Of a stretch of 64,000 nucleotides of DNA, positions 40,673-49,834 are shown piece by piece. The stretch's first letter is position 1, and each line of letters begins with the position of its first letter. The position numbers and the translations under genes were made by a program. Location: positions 1,302,001 to 1,366,000 of the forward strand of contig NZ_JBNAMV010000004.1 of assembly GCF_049705945.1 (NCBI RefSeq), in the 5' to 3' direction. Below the pieces are notes generated by a model that did not search any database, was not told the DNA's origin, and was given only the letters and a program-made list of their open reading frames with translations. Origin of the DNA: Salarchaeum japonicum_A (GTDB lineage Archaea; Halobacteriota; Halobacteria; Halobacteriales; Halobacteriaceae).

Positions 40673-41389
40673 ATGAATCGCGCCGAGAAGGCGACCCTCC
40701 AGTTGCAGGCGGTATCGGTTCTCCGAACCCTCAAGGAGACGCGCACGTACGACGAACTCGCGGCGGAGACGGGACTCCCCGCGGGCGACCTGAACCGGTA
40801 CGTGAACGGCCACGTCCTCCCGAGCGCGGACCGCGCCCGCGATGTCGTCGAGGGCGTCGGGACGGAGACGCTCCGCGACGAACTCGAAGCCCGCGTCTCC
40901 GTGGACGACGAGGGCTACGTGGACAACTCCGGCGTCGTGTTCGACCAGTCCTTCCTCGACCTCGTCGCGCCCGTCGCGGCGGAGTCGTACGACTTCGGCC
41001 AGCCGGACGTGGTGCTGACCGCGGCGACGGACGGCATCACGCTCGCGGCGGCGCTCGCGTCCTACTTCGACGCGCGGTGTGCGTACGCGAAGAAGTCGAA
41101 GGAGACGGCGGTGGACGAGTTCATCGAGGCGCGCCAGCGACTCGACTCCGGCATCGAACTCACCTACTACCTTCCGGCGTCGGCGCTCTCCGCGGGCGAG
41201 TCGGTGCTGGTCGTGGACGACCTCATTCGGTCGGGCGAGACGCAGGAACTCCTCCTCGACATCGCGGCGACCGCGGAGGCGGACGTGGCGGGCGTGTTCA
41301 CGCTCATCGCGGTCGGTGACGAGGGCGTCGAGCGCGCTCGCGAGCGCACGGACGCGCCGGTCGGCACCCTCACCGAGTTCGAGAAATAA
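40673..41389 (+). CDS. gfcR: PRTase-fold transcriptional regulator GfcR
   Basis: 238 residues from ATG 40673 (a GTG at 40661 is possible). An N-terminal HTH (about 10-60: VLRTLKETRTYDELAAETG, AGDLNRYVNGHVLPS) is fused to a phosphoribosyltransferase domain with the PRPP motif SVLVVDDLIRSGETQE near 180. GfcR in Haloferax controls sugar catabolism genes; the PRTase domain is thought to sense a ligand. Neighbours are pyrE and a nucleobase permease, so nucleotide control is equally possible. Confidence 0.85.
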   Translation: MNRAEKATLQLQAVSVLRTLKETRTYDELAAETGLPAGDLNRYVNGHVLPSADRARDVVEGVGTETLRDELEARVSVDDEGYVDNSGVVFDQSFLDLVAPVAAESYDFGQPDVVLTAATDGITLAAALASYFDARCAYAKKSKETAVDEFIEARQRLDSGIELTYYLPASALSAGESVLVVDDLIRSGETQELLLDIAATAEADVAGVFTLIAVGDEGVERARERTDAPVGTLTEFEK

Positions 41390-41457
41390 TCACGAACGTG
41401 CTGTTTTCGGTTCGATAGAAGCCAGTTATTGCACGTCTAGCACAACTGTGTGGTAAC

Positions 41458-41466
41458 GTTTAAGTA
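41458..41466 (+). promoter_or_regulatory. TATA element for the nucleobase permease
   Basis: GTTTAAGTA begins 39 nt before the permease ATG at 41497, giving a short leader of perhaps 5-10 nt. Confidence 0.45.
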
Positions 41467-41496
41467 AAGTCTGTCGTGTATCCCCGAACGTGCATC

Positions 41497-42933
41497 ATGG
41501 GACTCGCTGATACCCTCGCCGACTACTTCGGGTTCGACGAACACGACACGGACCTCAGGACAGAGACCATCGCCGGAATCACCACGTTCCTCGCGATGAG
41601 CTACATCATCGTCGTCAACCCCGCCACGCTCGCCAAGAAGGGCGACGAGTTCGGCGGGTTCGTCGTCGAGGGCTACACGTACGCCGAGACGGTGCAGATG
41701 CTCGCCGTCGTCACCATCCTCGCGTCCGCCGCGGCGATACTCGTGATGGCGTTCTACGCGAACCGACCGTTCGGCTTAGCGCCCGGCCTCGGCCTGAACG
41801 CCTTCTTCGCGTTCACCGTCGTCGGTGCGCTCGGCGTCCCCTGGCAGACCGCGCTCGCCGCCGTCGTCACCGAGGGCGTGCTCTTCATCGTCCTCACCGC
41901 AATCGGCGCCCGCGAGTACGTCATCCAGCTGTTCCCCGAACCCGTGAAGTTCGCCGTCGGCACCGGTATCGGGCTGTTCCTCGCGCTCATCGGCTTCCAG
42001 GCGATGGGCGTCGTCGTCACCGACCCCGCGACCGCCGTCTCGCTCGGCAACCTCGCGCAGAACCCCGTCGCCGTCCTCGCCATCGTCGGCCTCTTCTTCA
42101 CGTTCGCGCTCTACGCCCGCGGCGTCACCGGCAGCATCATCTTCGGCATCATCGGCACCACCGTCGCCGGCGTCGCCCTCACCCTCGCCGGCTACGGCGG
42201 CGGCAACCTCGCGGCCGACTTCGTCACCACCTCCGGCTTCGAGTGGAACCAACTCCCCGAAGCCCAGTACGACATCACGCCGCTCGCCGGCGCGTTCATC
42301 GAGGGCTTCCAGAACGTCGAAGCCCTGAGCTTCGCGCTCATCGTCTTCACGTTCTTCTTCGTCGACTTCTTCGACACCGCGGGCACCCTCGTCGGCGTCG
42401 GTCAGGCCGGCGGCTTCCTCAACGAGGACGGTGACCTCCCCGACGCCGACAAGTCCCTCATGGCGGACGCAGTCGGCACCACAGTCGGCGGCATGCTCGG
42501 CACCTCCACTGTCACCGCCTACATCGAATCCGCAACGGGCGTCGAGGAAGGCGGCCGCACCGGGATGACCGCGCTCGTCATCGCCATCCTCTTCCTCGTC
42601 AGCCTGGTGTTCGTGCCGTTCGCCGCCATCATTCCCCAGTACGCGAGCCACATCGCGCTCGTCGTCATCGGCGTCATCATGCTCGGGAACGTCACCGGCA
42701 TCGACTGGAACGACCTCACGTACGCCATCCCCGCCGGCCTCACCATCCTCGTGATGCCCTTCACCTACTCTATCGCGTACGGCATCGCCGCCGGCATCGT
42801 CTCTTTCCCCATCGTCAAGACCGCCGTCGGCGAGTACGACGAGGTCAGCCTGGGCCAGTGGCTGCTCGCCGCCGCCTTCGTCGTCTACTTCTTCGTCCGT
42901 ACTAGTGGTATCCTCCAGAGCACCGTCGCGTAA
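41497..42933 (+). CDS. NCS2 family nucleobase permease (AzgA/PbuG type)
   Basis: 478 residues from ATG 41497. More than ten membrane helices. The family opening TLRTETIAGITTFLAMSY-like stretch is present, along with NRPFGLAPGLGLNAFFAFTVV, FFFVDFFDTAGTLVGVGQ and GTSTVTAYIESATGVEEGGRTG. These fit the guanine/hypoxanthine or adenine branch of NCS2 proton symporters. It follows pyrE-gfcR and is likely regulated separately by its own promoter. Confidence 0.9.
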   Translation: MGLADTLADYFGFDEHDTDLRTETIAGITTFLAMSYIIVVNPATLAKKGDEFGGFVVEGYTYAETVQMLAVVTILASAAAILVMAFYANRPFGLAPGLGLNAFFAFTVVGALGVPWQTALAAVVTEGVLFIVLTAIGAREYVIQLFPEPVKFAVGTGIGLFLALIGFQAMGVVVTDPATAVSLGNLAQNPVAVLAIVGLFFTFALYARGVTGSIIFGIIGTTVAGVALTLAGYGGGNLAADFVTTSGFEWNQLPEAQYDITPLAGAFIEGFQNVEALSFALIVFTFFFVDFFDTAGTLVGVGQAGGFLNEDGDLPDADKSLMADAVGTTVGGMLGTSTVTAYIESATGVEEGGRTGMTALVIAILFLVSLVFVPFAAIIPQYASHIALVVIGVIMLGNVTGIDWNDLTYAIPAGLTILVMPFTYSIAYGIAAGIVSFPIVKTAVGEYDEVSLGQWLLAAAFVVYFFVRTSGILQSTVA

Positions 42934-42979
42934 CGCCCCTACCCCACCGCTCTTAGTCCTCCACGCCCTTCTCCCCGAT

Positions 42980-43228
42980 ATGAGCGAACTGGTGCTCTAC
43001 AACCTTCCCGGCTGCCCGTACTGCGCGAAAGTCAAAGACAAGCTCGCCGAACTCGATTTGGACTACGAACAGATCGACGTCCCCTCCTCGCACTCGGAGC
43101 GCACCGAAGTCGAGGAAGTCAGCGGCCAGACCGGCGTCCCCGTCCTCGTGGACGAGGCCAACGGAATCGACGGAATGCCCGAAAGCGACGATATCGTCGA
43201 CTACCTGGAGAAACAGTACGGCCAGTAA
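42980..43228 (+). CDS. Glutaredoxin-like protein
   Basis: 82 residues with the CPYC redox motif at 12-15, cis-Pro region TGVPVLVDE and an IDGMPESDDIVDYL helix. A thioredoxin-fold disulfide reductase or GST N-terminal-type protein. Haloarchaea use gamma-glutamylcysteine, so glutathione is not the likely partner. Confidence 0.85.
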   Translation: MSELVLYNLPGCPYCAKVKDKLAELDLDYEQIDVPSSHSERTEVEEVSGQTGVPVLVDEANGIDGMPESDDIVDYLEKQYGQ

Positions 43229-43246
43229 GCCGCGCGAACGAGAGGT

Positions 43247-44206
43247 CTATGCTTCGTTGGGTTCGCCGCGGTCCTTGAGGAGGTCGCGGAACTCCTCGGG
43301 GTCGTCCATGTCCTCGACCTCGCTGCGTTCGATGATGGCGGTGCCGTCGATGGACGTCTGCTTGGACTTATCCACGAAGTAAACGGAGCGCGTGTGTGTG
43401 ATGCGGCCGACGCTCGCCATGATGCGCGCGCGCTTCACGGCGGCCTCGGTGAGGTCGGAGTTCCCAGTGAGGAGGCTGGGTTCGCGTTCGTCCTCGCTCA
43501 CGGCCTTGAACGGCGCGCGCGTCGTCGGATGCACGTCGAACCCGACCCGGGTGAGAACGGTGAGAACGGGCTGGTCGGCGGGGTCGACCTCGGGGTCCTC
43601 GGGCGTCGGTTCGGCGTCCCGAACGTCTTCTGCGCCGTCCATCACGTTCACGGGACTGGTGAGGGAATCCCCGAACAGGTCTTCGAGCTGGACGGCCACA
43701 TCGATGCTTGCGTTCATCCCGTCCTCGTACTTCGAGACGGTTCGGCGGGACACGCCGAGTTCCTGCGCGAGCTGGCCGAGACTCAACCCCTGTTCTTCGC
43801 GTTCGTCGGCGAGCACGTCGCCGTCGATGTTCACGTAGAGACCGCCGGGTGCGGCGTAGATGAGCGGTGGGACGCCCTCGAGGAAGTAATCGAGCGCGGT
43901 GTCCGGGCTGATGGCGGGAACGCCGTGCCGGAAGTAGACCACGCCGTGTTCGAGTTCCTCGTCGCGGCTGCGCAGGCCGATGACGAGCGGTGTCGCGTTC
44001 AGGTAGTGGCCGAGCCGCCGCATCTCCGCGCCGGTGGGGGCGTCGAACGCGTCGATGTTCGCGAGTATCTTGACGAGCACGACGTCCTCGCCGCGACGGG
44101 CGGCGATGTCGAAGCTCTTCGGTCGGATGGTGGCGCGGTCGCTCACCGAAAACCCGGCGTCCGCGAGCATCGCGGTAACGTTCTCGATGAGAGCCGACCG
44201 TGACAT
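43247..44206 (-). CDS. XRE-type transcriptional regulator (COG1395)
   Basis: 319 residues. The N-terminal 120 residues resemble a nuclease-like alpha/beta domain (FDIAARRGEDVVLVKILANID). An HTH of the Cro/CI type lies at about 130-185 (LADEREEQGLSLGQLAQEL, GVSRRTVSKYEDGMNASID). The C-terminal part is conserved in archaea-only homologs. The target is unknown. It is divergent from tiaS. Confidence 0.88.
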   Translation of the reverse strand: MSRSALIENVTAMLADAGFSVSDRATIRPKSFDIAARRGEDVVLVKILANIDAFDAPTGAEMRRLGHYLNATPLVIGLRSRDEELEHGVVYFRHGVPAISPDTALDYFLEGVPPLIYAAPGGLYVNIDGDVLADEREEQGLSLGQLAQELGVSRRTVSKYEDGMNASIDVAVQLEDLFGDSLTSPVNVMDGAEDVRDAEPTPEDPEVDPADQPVLTVLTRVGFDVHPTTRAPFKAVSEDEREPSLLTGNSDLTEAAVKRARIMASVGRITHTRSVYFVDKSKQTSIDGTAIIERSEVEDMDDPEEFRDLLKDRGEPNEA

Positions 44207-44296
44207 ACCCTGAAATAAGCCGTTCTGCGCATTTATGCGTTGTGCCGCCGGGAGAGCGTCCGAAAGCTGTTAATCCGCCGCGAGAGAACGGAACGT

Positions 44297-45553
44297 GTGA
44301 CAATCGTCGGCTTGGACGACACGGACTCCCGGGAGCGCGGGATGTGCACGACGTACGCCGCCCACGAGGTCGCGGAGCGCCTCGAATCCGCGGGGTTCCC
44401 CGTCGAGCGCGTGCTCCTCGTTCGTCTGAACCCCGCCGCGCCGCACAAGACGCGGGGGAACGCCGCGCTCGCGATACACACCGACGCCAACCCCGACCGG
44501 GCGTTCGACGCCGCCCGTGACGTGGTGAGCGCCGCGGCCGAGGTCGACGACCCGAACACCCAACCGGGCGTCGTGGTCGCGCCCGACGACGGCGCGCCCG
44601 CGAGCGAGTTCGCGTGGAACGCCGTCCACGACCTCCTCGACTTGGAAGACGCGCTCGCGCTCGCCGACGACCTCGATTATCGCCACGAGGGCTGGCGGGG
44701 CGGCCGCGGTCGTATCGGCGCGCTCGCCGCAATCGGCTCGTGGCGCGCGTTCCCCGATTGGACGTACGAGCGCATCTCGTACCGTCGGCCCGACCGCTGG
44801 GGAACCCCGCGGGAGTTCTCCCACGAGTCCGTGTTCACTGCGGCGGACGCGGGCTACCCCGCAGTCTGGGACACCGTCGACCGGGGTGAGGGCGAGGCGG
44901 TCTGCGTCCCGCACACGCCCGGCCCCGTCCTCCACGGGATTCGCGGCGACAGCCCCGAAGCAGTCCGCGAAGTCTCCGAACCCATCGAGTCCGAACCCGT
45001 GCACGCCGCGCGGACGTTCGTCACGAACCAGGGAACGGACGTTCACCTCCGGGACGCGCCCCTCTCGGAAATCGAGGACGGCGGCGCGTACCGCGTGGCG
45101 GGAACCGTCGCGTCGGACCCGGAGACCCGACGCGGCGGCCACGTCTTCGTTACGCTCGAGGACGGCGGTGAGACGCTGTCGTGTGCGGCGTTCGAGCCGA
45201 CGAAGCGGTTCCGTGACCGAGTGCGCGCGCTCCGACCCGGTGACCGCGTGCTGGCCTGTGGTGAGGTCAGCGACGGCACGCTCAAACTCGAAAAGCTCCG
45301 CGTGGACGCCTTGGTGTCCGTGGAGCGCGTGACGCCGACGTGTCCCGACTGCGGGAACCGGATGAAGTCCGCGGGCCGCGACCAGGGCTATCGGTGTCGG
45401 GACTGCGACACTACTGCCCCAGGGAAGGTCGAGCGGCCGCTGCGCCGCGACCTCGCGCCCGGCTGGTACGAGGTCCCGCCCTGTGCGCGCCGCCACGTCG
45501 CCAAACCGCTCGTGCGCGGCGGGTTCGACGCGCCGACACATCCGGAAGGGTAG
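44297..45553 (+). CDS. tiaS: tRNA-Ile2 agmatinylcytidine synthetase
   Basis: 418 residues from GTG 44297 (VTIVGLDDTDSRERGMCT), where the family begins. The ATP-binding LDDTDS motif is at 5-10. A TCKD-like domain, an OB fold (GAYRVAGTVASDPETR, GGHVFVTLEDGG) at about 270-355 and a C-terminal zinc ribbon (CPDCG, CRDC) complete the fold. It modifies C34 of tRNA-Ile2 with agmatine so that AUA is read as Ile. Confidence 0.94.
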   Translation: MTIVGLDDTDSRERGMCTTYAAHEVAERLESAGFPVERVLLVRLNPAAPHKTRGNAALAIHTDANPDRAFDAARDVVSAAAEVDDPNTQPGVVVAPDDGAPASEFAWNAVHDLLDLEDALALADDLDYRHEGWRGGRGRIGALAAIGSWRAFPDWTYERISYRRPDRWGTPREFSHESVFTAADAGYPAVWDTVDRGEGEAVCVPHTPGPVLHGIRGDSPEAVREVSEPIESEPVHAARTFVTNQGTDVHLRDAPLSEIEDGGAYRVAGTVASDPETRRGGHVFVTLEDGGETLSCAAFEPTKRFRDRVRALRPGDRVLACGEVSDGTLKLEKLRVDALVSVERVTPTCPDCGNRMKSAGRDQGYRCRDCDTTAPGKVERPLRRDLAPGWYEVPPCARRHVAKPLVRGGFDAPTHPEG

Positions 45554-45746
45554 CGGTGATTTGACGAACGAGGACTCCTCGTCGCGTTCGTTTCCACATA
45601 TATGCGTTCGGGCCGATTCCGGACGGGTTTTGTAGGCTTTCGATTTTAATTTCGCGGTTGAATAGGTGGGTGTAAATACTGGGGGCGTGAAACATCGGGT
45701 AGCTGATGCGCGATTCGACTGTCGCACCCACGGCGGAGGTGGCCGC

Positions 45747-45968
45747 ATGAGCGGCGCCGACGCCGACGACGCTACGACGTGCGCCGAACGCGGCGAACTA
45801 CCCCGGGCGAGCCAGCGCTGGCCGCGGTTCGACCTCGTCTGCCGCGTCCAGTCCTACCCGGGCGGCGACGAGTGTACCGTATCTCCCGCTGATGCCCCCG
45901 AGGACGACGTGACGACGTGGCTCACCGCGAAAGGAGACGCGTTCGTCTCGCTCGCCAACTGCCGCTAG
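45747..45968 (+). CDS. DUF7511-like small protein
   Basis: 73 residues from ATG 45747. It reads as a single compact domain (PRFDLVCRVQSYPGGDECTV, TWLTAKGDAFVSLANCR), matching from memory the haloarchaeal DUF7511 family. Two cysteines are conserved-looking. It overlaps the Nudix gene tail-to-tail by 4 nt. Function unknown. The gap 45554-45746 shows only AT-rich promoter-like sequence. Confidence 0.6.
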   Translation: MSGADADDATTCAERGELPRASQRWPRFDLVCRVQSYPGGDECTVSPADAPEDDVTTWLTAKGDAFVSLANCR

Positions 45969-46474
45969 CGCACTTCTTCGACCGCGGCCGCCACCCGCCG
46001 CGCGACGTGCGGCCGCGTCCACCGGTCCTCGACGCGGTCGCGGTCCACCCACTCGACGGCCGCGGCGTCGTCCTTAGCGGTCGGCGTTCCCGAGACGTCC
46101 GCGGCGCGCGCGGCGTACGCCGTCGAGACGACGTGTTTCCCGTCGACGACATCTAGCTGTGTTGCTTCGAGCAGCGCCAACGCCGCGGAATTCACCCGGA
46201 GACCGGTCTCCTCCTGGAGTTCCCGGACCGCGGCCTCCCGGGGGTCTTCCTCGACTTCGAGGTGACCGCCCGGTATCGTCCACGACCCCGCGTCCGGCGG
46301 TACTGCGCGCTCCACGAGGAGGACGCAGTCGCCGTCCACAACCGTCACGTCCGCGCACGGGACGGCGTTCCGGAACACGGGGCGCTCGCAGTTCCGACAC
46401 CACTTCCGGCTCCGACCGTCGACGCGCCGCTCGCCGAGTTCCGTTCCGCAGCGCGGACAGTACGCGGGAATCAC
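45965..46474 (-). CDS. Nudix hydrolase with zinc ribbon
   Basis: 169 residues from GTG 46474, which overlaps the TGA of the upstream gene (GTGA). An N-terminal zinc ribbon has C6, C9, C26 and C29. The Nudix box fits GX5EX7REXXEEXG with G70, E76, R84, E85, E88, E89 and G91. This is the NudC-like arrangement, so NADH or another nucleoside diphosphate derivative is a plausible substrate. Confidence 0.9.
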   Translation of the reverse strand: MIPAYCPRCGTELGERRVDGRSRKWCRNCERPVFRNAVPCADVTVVDGDCVLLVERAVPPDAGSWTIPGGHLEVEEDPREAAVRELQEETGLRVNSAALALLEATQLDVVDGKHVVSTAYAARAADVSGTPTAKDDAAAVEWVDRDRVEDRWTRPHVARRVAAAVEEVR

Positions 46475-47538
46475 GTCTTCAGTCCACTCCCCGTGAGCGG
46501 CACCACCACGTCCTCGCCCGCCCCGATGTCGCCGCGCTCGCGGTACGCGCGGAGGCCGGCGGGCGCGACGGCGCTCGTCGGTTCGCAGTAGAACCCGTGG
46601 TCGTGCAGGCGCTCCAGTTCCTCGCGGGTGGTGTCGGCGTCCATCGCGATGGCGTCGCCGTTCGTGGCCTTGATGGCGTCGAGTAATTGGCCGGCACGTG
46701 CGGGGTCAGCGATTTGGATGCCGTCCGCCACGCTGTTCTCGCCGCCCTCGTCCGCGTGCAGGCGGTTCGCGATGGGTGCGACGCCCGCGGCCTGCACGCC
46801 GTACAGCCGCGGAACGGAGTCCGTCCAGCCCGCGTCGCGGAGTCGCCGGAACCCCCGGTAGGCACCGAGGAAGAGCGTGCCGTGGCCGAGCGGGAGGACG
46901 ACGGCGTCCGGTACGTCCATGTCGCGCTGTACGGCGAGTTCGTACGCGAACGTCTCGGTGCCCGCGTAGAATCCCGGATTCCAGGCGTGGCTCGCGTACC
47001 AGCCCTCGCCCGCCTCCACGGCGTCGATGCAGGCGTCGGTCACGTCGCCCCGCGACCCCTCGACTCTCACGGGCGTCGCGCCCGCGGCCTCGATTGCGCG
47101 GAGTTTCGAGGGTTTCGCGTCCGCCGGCACGTAGATGTCCGCGTCGATGCCGGCGCGCGCGGCGTACTGCGCGACCGCCGCGCCCGCGTTCCCCGAGGAG
47201 TCCTCCAGCACGCGCTCCACGCCGAGGGACGCGGCGCGCGAGAGCAGGACGGTCGCGCCGCGGTCCTTGTAACTCCCCGACGGGAAGACGAAGTCGAGTT
47301 TGAACTCGGCGTCCCAGTCGGCTGCGTCGGTCAGAGGTGTGAATCCCTCGCCGAGCGTCACCTCGGGCGTCGTTGGAAGGAAGTCAGCGAACGCCCAGAG
47401 GCCGCGCGAGGCGTCGACCTCGCCGGGGTCGGGGAGCGTGCGGTTCGCGAAGTCGAGGGCGTGTCCGCAGTCGCAGCGCCACGGCTCGTCCGCGCCCGCC
47501 GCGTACGTTCGACCGCACGACCGGCACTCCAGAGTCAT
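46471..47538 (-). CDS. Threonine synthase-like PLP enzyme
   Basis: 355 residues. An N-terminal zinc ribbon (C5, C8, C22, C24) precedes the fold-type II PLP domain with K91 in PSGSYKDRG, SSGNAGAAVAQYAARAG and a C-terminal VPLTGSGLK. It resembles threonine synthase (thrC) but is short, so a paralog acting on a related phospho-amino acid is possible. It is the middle gene of a three-gene operon, with 4-nt overlaps at both ends. Confidence 0.88.
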   Translation of the reverse strand: MTLECRSCGRTYAAGADEPWRCDCGHALDFANRTLPDPGEVDASRGLWAFADFLPTTPEVTLGEGFTPLTDAADWDAEFKLDFVFPSGSYKDRGATVLLSRAASLGVERVLEDSSGNAGAAVAQYAARAGIDADIYVPADAKPSKLRAIEAAGATPVRVEGSRGDVTDACIDAVEAGEGWYASHAWNPGFYAGTETFAYELAVQRDMDVPDAVVLPLGHGTLFLGAYRGFRRLRDAGWTDSVPRLYGVQAAGVAPIANRLHADEGGENSVADGIQIADPARAGQLLDAIKATNGDAIAMDADTTREELERLHDHGFYCEPTSAVAPAGLRAYRERGDIGAGEDVVVPLTGSGLKT

Positions 47539-48491
47539 ACGGTGTCGATAGTCGTGCCGACCGAGCAGACGTACTCGCCGGTCGCGACCTGCGGAAGCCG
47601 TCGGGACCGCCAGAACACGCCGTCGCTGCGCGCCGCGACCTCCGCCTTCAGCGACCCGAACACGTCCGTCACCCGGAACAACACGTCGCCCGTCGACACG
47701 TCGTCCCCCAGTTCCGCTTCGAAGTTCACGATACCGCCCGCGGGCGCGCCGTAGCGGTCGAAGCGCTTCGCGCGCGTCTGCGACTCCGGCTCCGCGTCAC
47801 CGTCGAGGAAGCCGTAGTGTTCGAGGACGTTGAACACGCCCGTGACGCCGTACTCGATGGATTCCTCGTCCCAGCCCACTGCGCCGCCGAGTTCGGGGTC
47901 GATGGTCGGGATGCCCTCGTCGGGCGCGGCGCGCGCGAGCTGGCCGTCCGGTCCCTTCTGGTCGAGGACGTGCCCGCAATCGAACACCTTCGCGAGCGTC
48001 AGGCACTCGTCGTGGAGGCGATGGCGGCGGCCGCACCGCACCCGCACCTCGTTCAGCATCCGGCTCGTGGAACCTTGGTGGAGGTCGAGCACGAGGTCCG
48101 CGCGCTTCGCGGCCTTGAACGTCGCGTGCGCGATGCGCTCCGAGGACGAGCCGTTCGATTCGCCGGGGTACGCGCGATTCATCTTCGTGTCGTCGACGGG
48201 ATTGCGGTGCTCCGCGACCTGGAACGCGTGCCAGTTCGTGATACCGACGACGAGCACCGTCCCCGCGAGCTCCGCGGGGTCGAGCTGGGGGACGACGCGG
48301 TTCACGACGCCGACGCCGTTGAGTTCGTCGCCGTCGCTCGCCGCCTGCACGTACAGCGTCTTTCCATCGGATGCGCCGTTGATGACGGCGACGGGAAGCC
48401 CGACCGTTGTTCCGTCCCGCGTCTCGCCGACATCGAGGCGGCCGAACCCGGCCTCCCCCGGCTCGGCGCTCGCGGAGCCCAGCGTAGTCAT
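47535..48491 (-). CDS. M14-like deacylase (aspartoacylase/AstE family)
   Basis: 318 residues. The zinc site normally reads HGxE; here it is D53-G54-D55-E56, so the first His is an Asp. The second His is present in DLVLDLHQG (H138), and the substrate arginine is in NRAYPG (R106). The C-terminal beta domain is intact. The protein may bind metal through Asp or have altered activity. It begins the operon with the threonine synthase-like and Nudix genes. Confidence 0.85.
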   Translation of the reverse strand: MTTLGSASAEPGEAGFGRLDVGETRDGTTVGLPVAVINGASDGKTLYVQAASDGDELNGVGVVNRVVPQLDPAELAGTVLVVGITNWHAFQVAEHRNPVDDTKMNRAYPGESNGSSSERIAHATFKAAKRADLVLDLHQGSTSRMLNEVRVRCGRRHRLHDECLTLAKVFDCGHVLDQKGPDGQLARAAPDEGIPTIDPELGGAVGWDEESIEYGVTGVFNVLEHYGFLDGDAEPESQTRAKRFDRYGAPAGGIVNFEAELGDDVSTGDVLFRVTDVFGSLKAEVAARSDGVFWRSRRLPQVATGEYVCSVGTTIDTV

Positions 48492-48556
48492 TACCTACAA
48501 TCCGCCGCTGGAAGGTATTGATTGGTTCGGTCCCGGAGAATCCCCGGAGAGCGCGG

Positions 48557-49747
48557 TTACGCTGACGCGAGCGCGTCGAGGCGTTCCGCGCCGGTACGGG
48601 TGCCCTTCGCGAGCAGCACGTCGCCCGCGTGGAGCGGCGTATCTGGGCCGGGCTGCACCACCCATGCGTCCTCCCTGTTCGGGCGGCGCACCGCGATGAC
48701 GCGCATCCCCGTCTCGGTCTTCACCGCGCGCTCGCCGAGCGTGGTTCCGTCGAGCGCGCTCCCCGCGTTGACTGGCTGTCGAACGATAACTTCGTCCGAC
48801 TCCTCGACGGCCTCCTGCACGACGACGTGCGTGTCCAGTCCCCTGAGCACGCCCTCGCTGATTTCGAGCGCCGCGTCGCTGATGACCTCCGTCGCGGTTG
48901 CGAGGTGCACCAGCCCGCGCAACTGAACCGGGTCGGGAACGTCCGCGGCCGCGCGGAGCGTCCACGCCTCGAAGCGCGACTTCAGCGCGTCCACCTCCGC
49001 TTCGAGTTCCACGACCTCCCCGGCTATCTCGGTGGAGTCGAACAGCACGCTCCCGTACGCGAGGTCCACCGCGAGTTCGCTCATGTTCTTCATCAACACG
49101 AGCGAGTCCACGGCGCGTTCGAGGTCCGCTATCTCCGGTTCCACGGGCTCCGGCGGCTCGTACGGCTCGCCCGTCGCGGTCTCGACTACGTCGCCGATGG
49201 TCTCTTCCGGGCCGCGCAGCAGGAGCACGTCGCCCGCCGCCAGCGTCGTCTCTCGGTCGGGGTTGAGAATCCAGTCGCCGCCCCGCCGCACGGCGATGAC
49301 GCGCACGCCGGTTTCCGTCTCGAGGTTCACGTCCGCGAGCGTCCGGCCCGCGTACGCCGACCCCGCGGTCAATTCCGCGCGCACCAGCGTCTCCACGGCC
49401 TCCGGGAGCGCCGCGCGAATCGCCTCCGGCAGTCCGATGTCCTCCAGCACGACCTTCGCGATATCTCCGGCGGCGTCGCTCACCTTCTCCGCCGCCCCAG
49501 TGATACCGAGTACGGGCGCGAGCGACTCCACCTCTTCCGGGTTCCGCGCCGCCAGCATCACGCTCATCCGCGCCCGCATCTGCAGCACGTCCATGCGTTC
49601 CTCCAGCGCGAGCACTTCCTCGGCCACGTCGTCGCTCCCGTGGAGGACTGCCGAGTACGAGAGGTCGATGAGGAGTTCCGCCGTGTCCTTCATCTCCGCG
49701 AGGAGGTCCTTCACGCTCGCGGGCTCGTACTCGACGCGTCCGCTCAT
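48557..49747 (-). CDS. PhoU-TrkA_C tandem regulator (COG3273)
   Basis: 396 residues from ATG 49747. The layout is PhoU-like helices (about 5-100), TrkA_C domain (RTLADVNLETETGVRVIAVRRGG, about 125-195), then a second PhoU-like helical part (about 215-310) and second TrkA_C domain (TTLGERAVKTETGMRVIAVRR, near 330-390). Such proteins regulate K+ channels or transporters through ligand binding. No channel gene is adjacent. A far longer frame to 50890 is antisense to citrate synthase and is not real. Confidence 0.88.
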   Translation of the reverse strand: MSGRVEYEPASVKDLLAEMKDTAELLIDLSYSAVLHGSDDVAEEVLALEERMDVLQMRARMSVMLAARNPEEVESLAPVLGITGAAEKVSDAAGDIAKVVLEDIGLPEAIRAALPEAVETLVRAELTAGSAYAGRTLADVNLETETGVRVIAVRRGGDWILNPDRETTLAAGDVLLLRGPEETIGDVVETATGEPYEPPEPVEPEIADLERAVDSLVLMKNMSELAVDLAYGSVLFDSTEIAGEVVELEAEVDALKSRFEAWTLRAAADVPDPVQLRGLVHLATATEVISDAALEISEGVLRGLDTHVVVQEAVEESDEVIVRQPVNAGSALDGTTLGERAVKTETGMRVIAVRRPNREDAWVVQPGPDTPLHAGDVLLAKGTRTGAERLDALASA

Positions 49748-49834
49748 ATCCCCGGATTCAGCGTCCGCGGATAAAAACCCTCGCGCGCTCCCTAATAGAC
49801 AATCCTTTTGAAAGACCGCGAAAAACCCGTGGCT

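Noticed and set aside
41404..41457. Possible purine riboswitch before the nucleobase permease
   Set aside because: The leader after the TATA element is only a few nt, and no conserved riboswitch core is visible.
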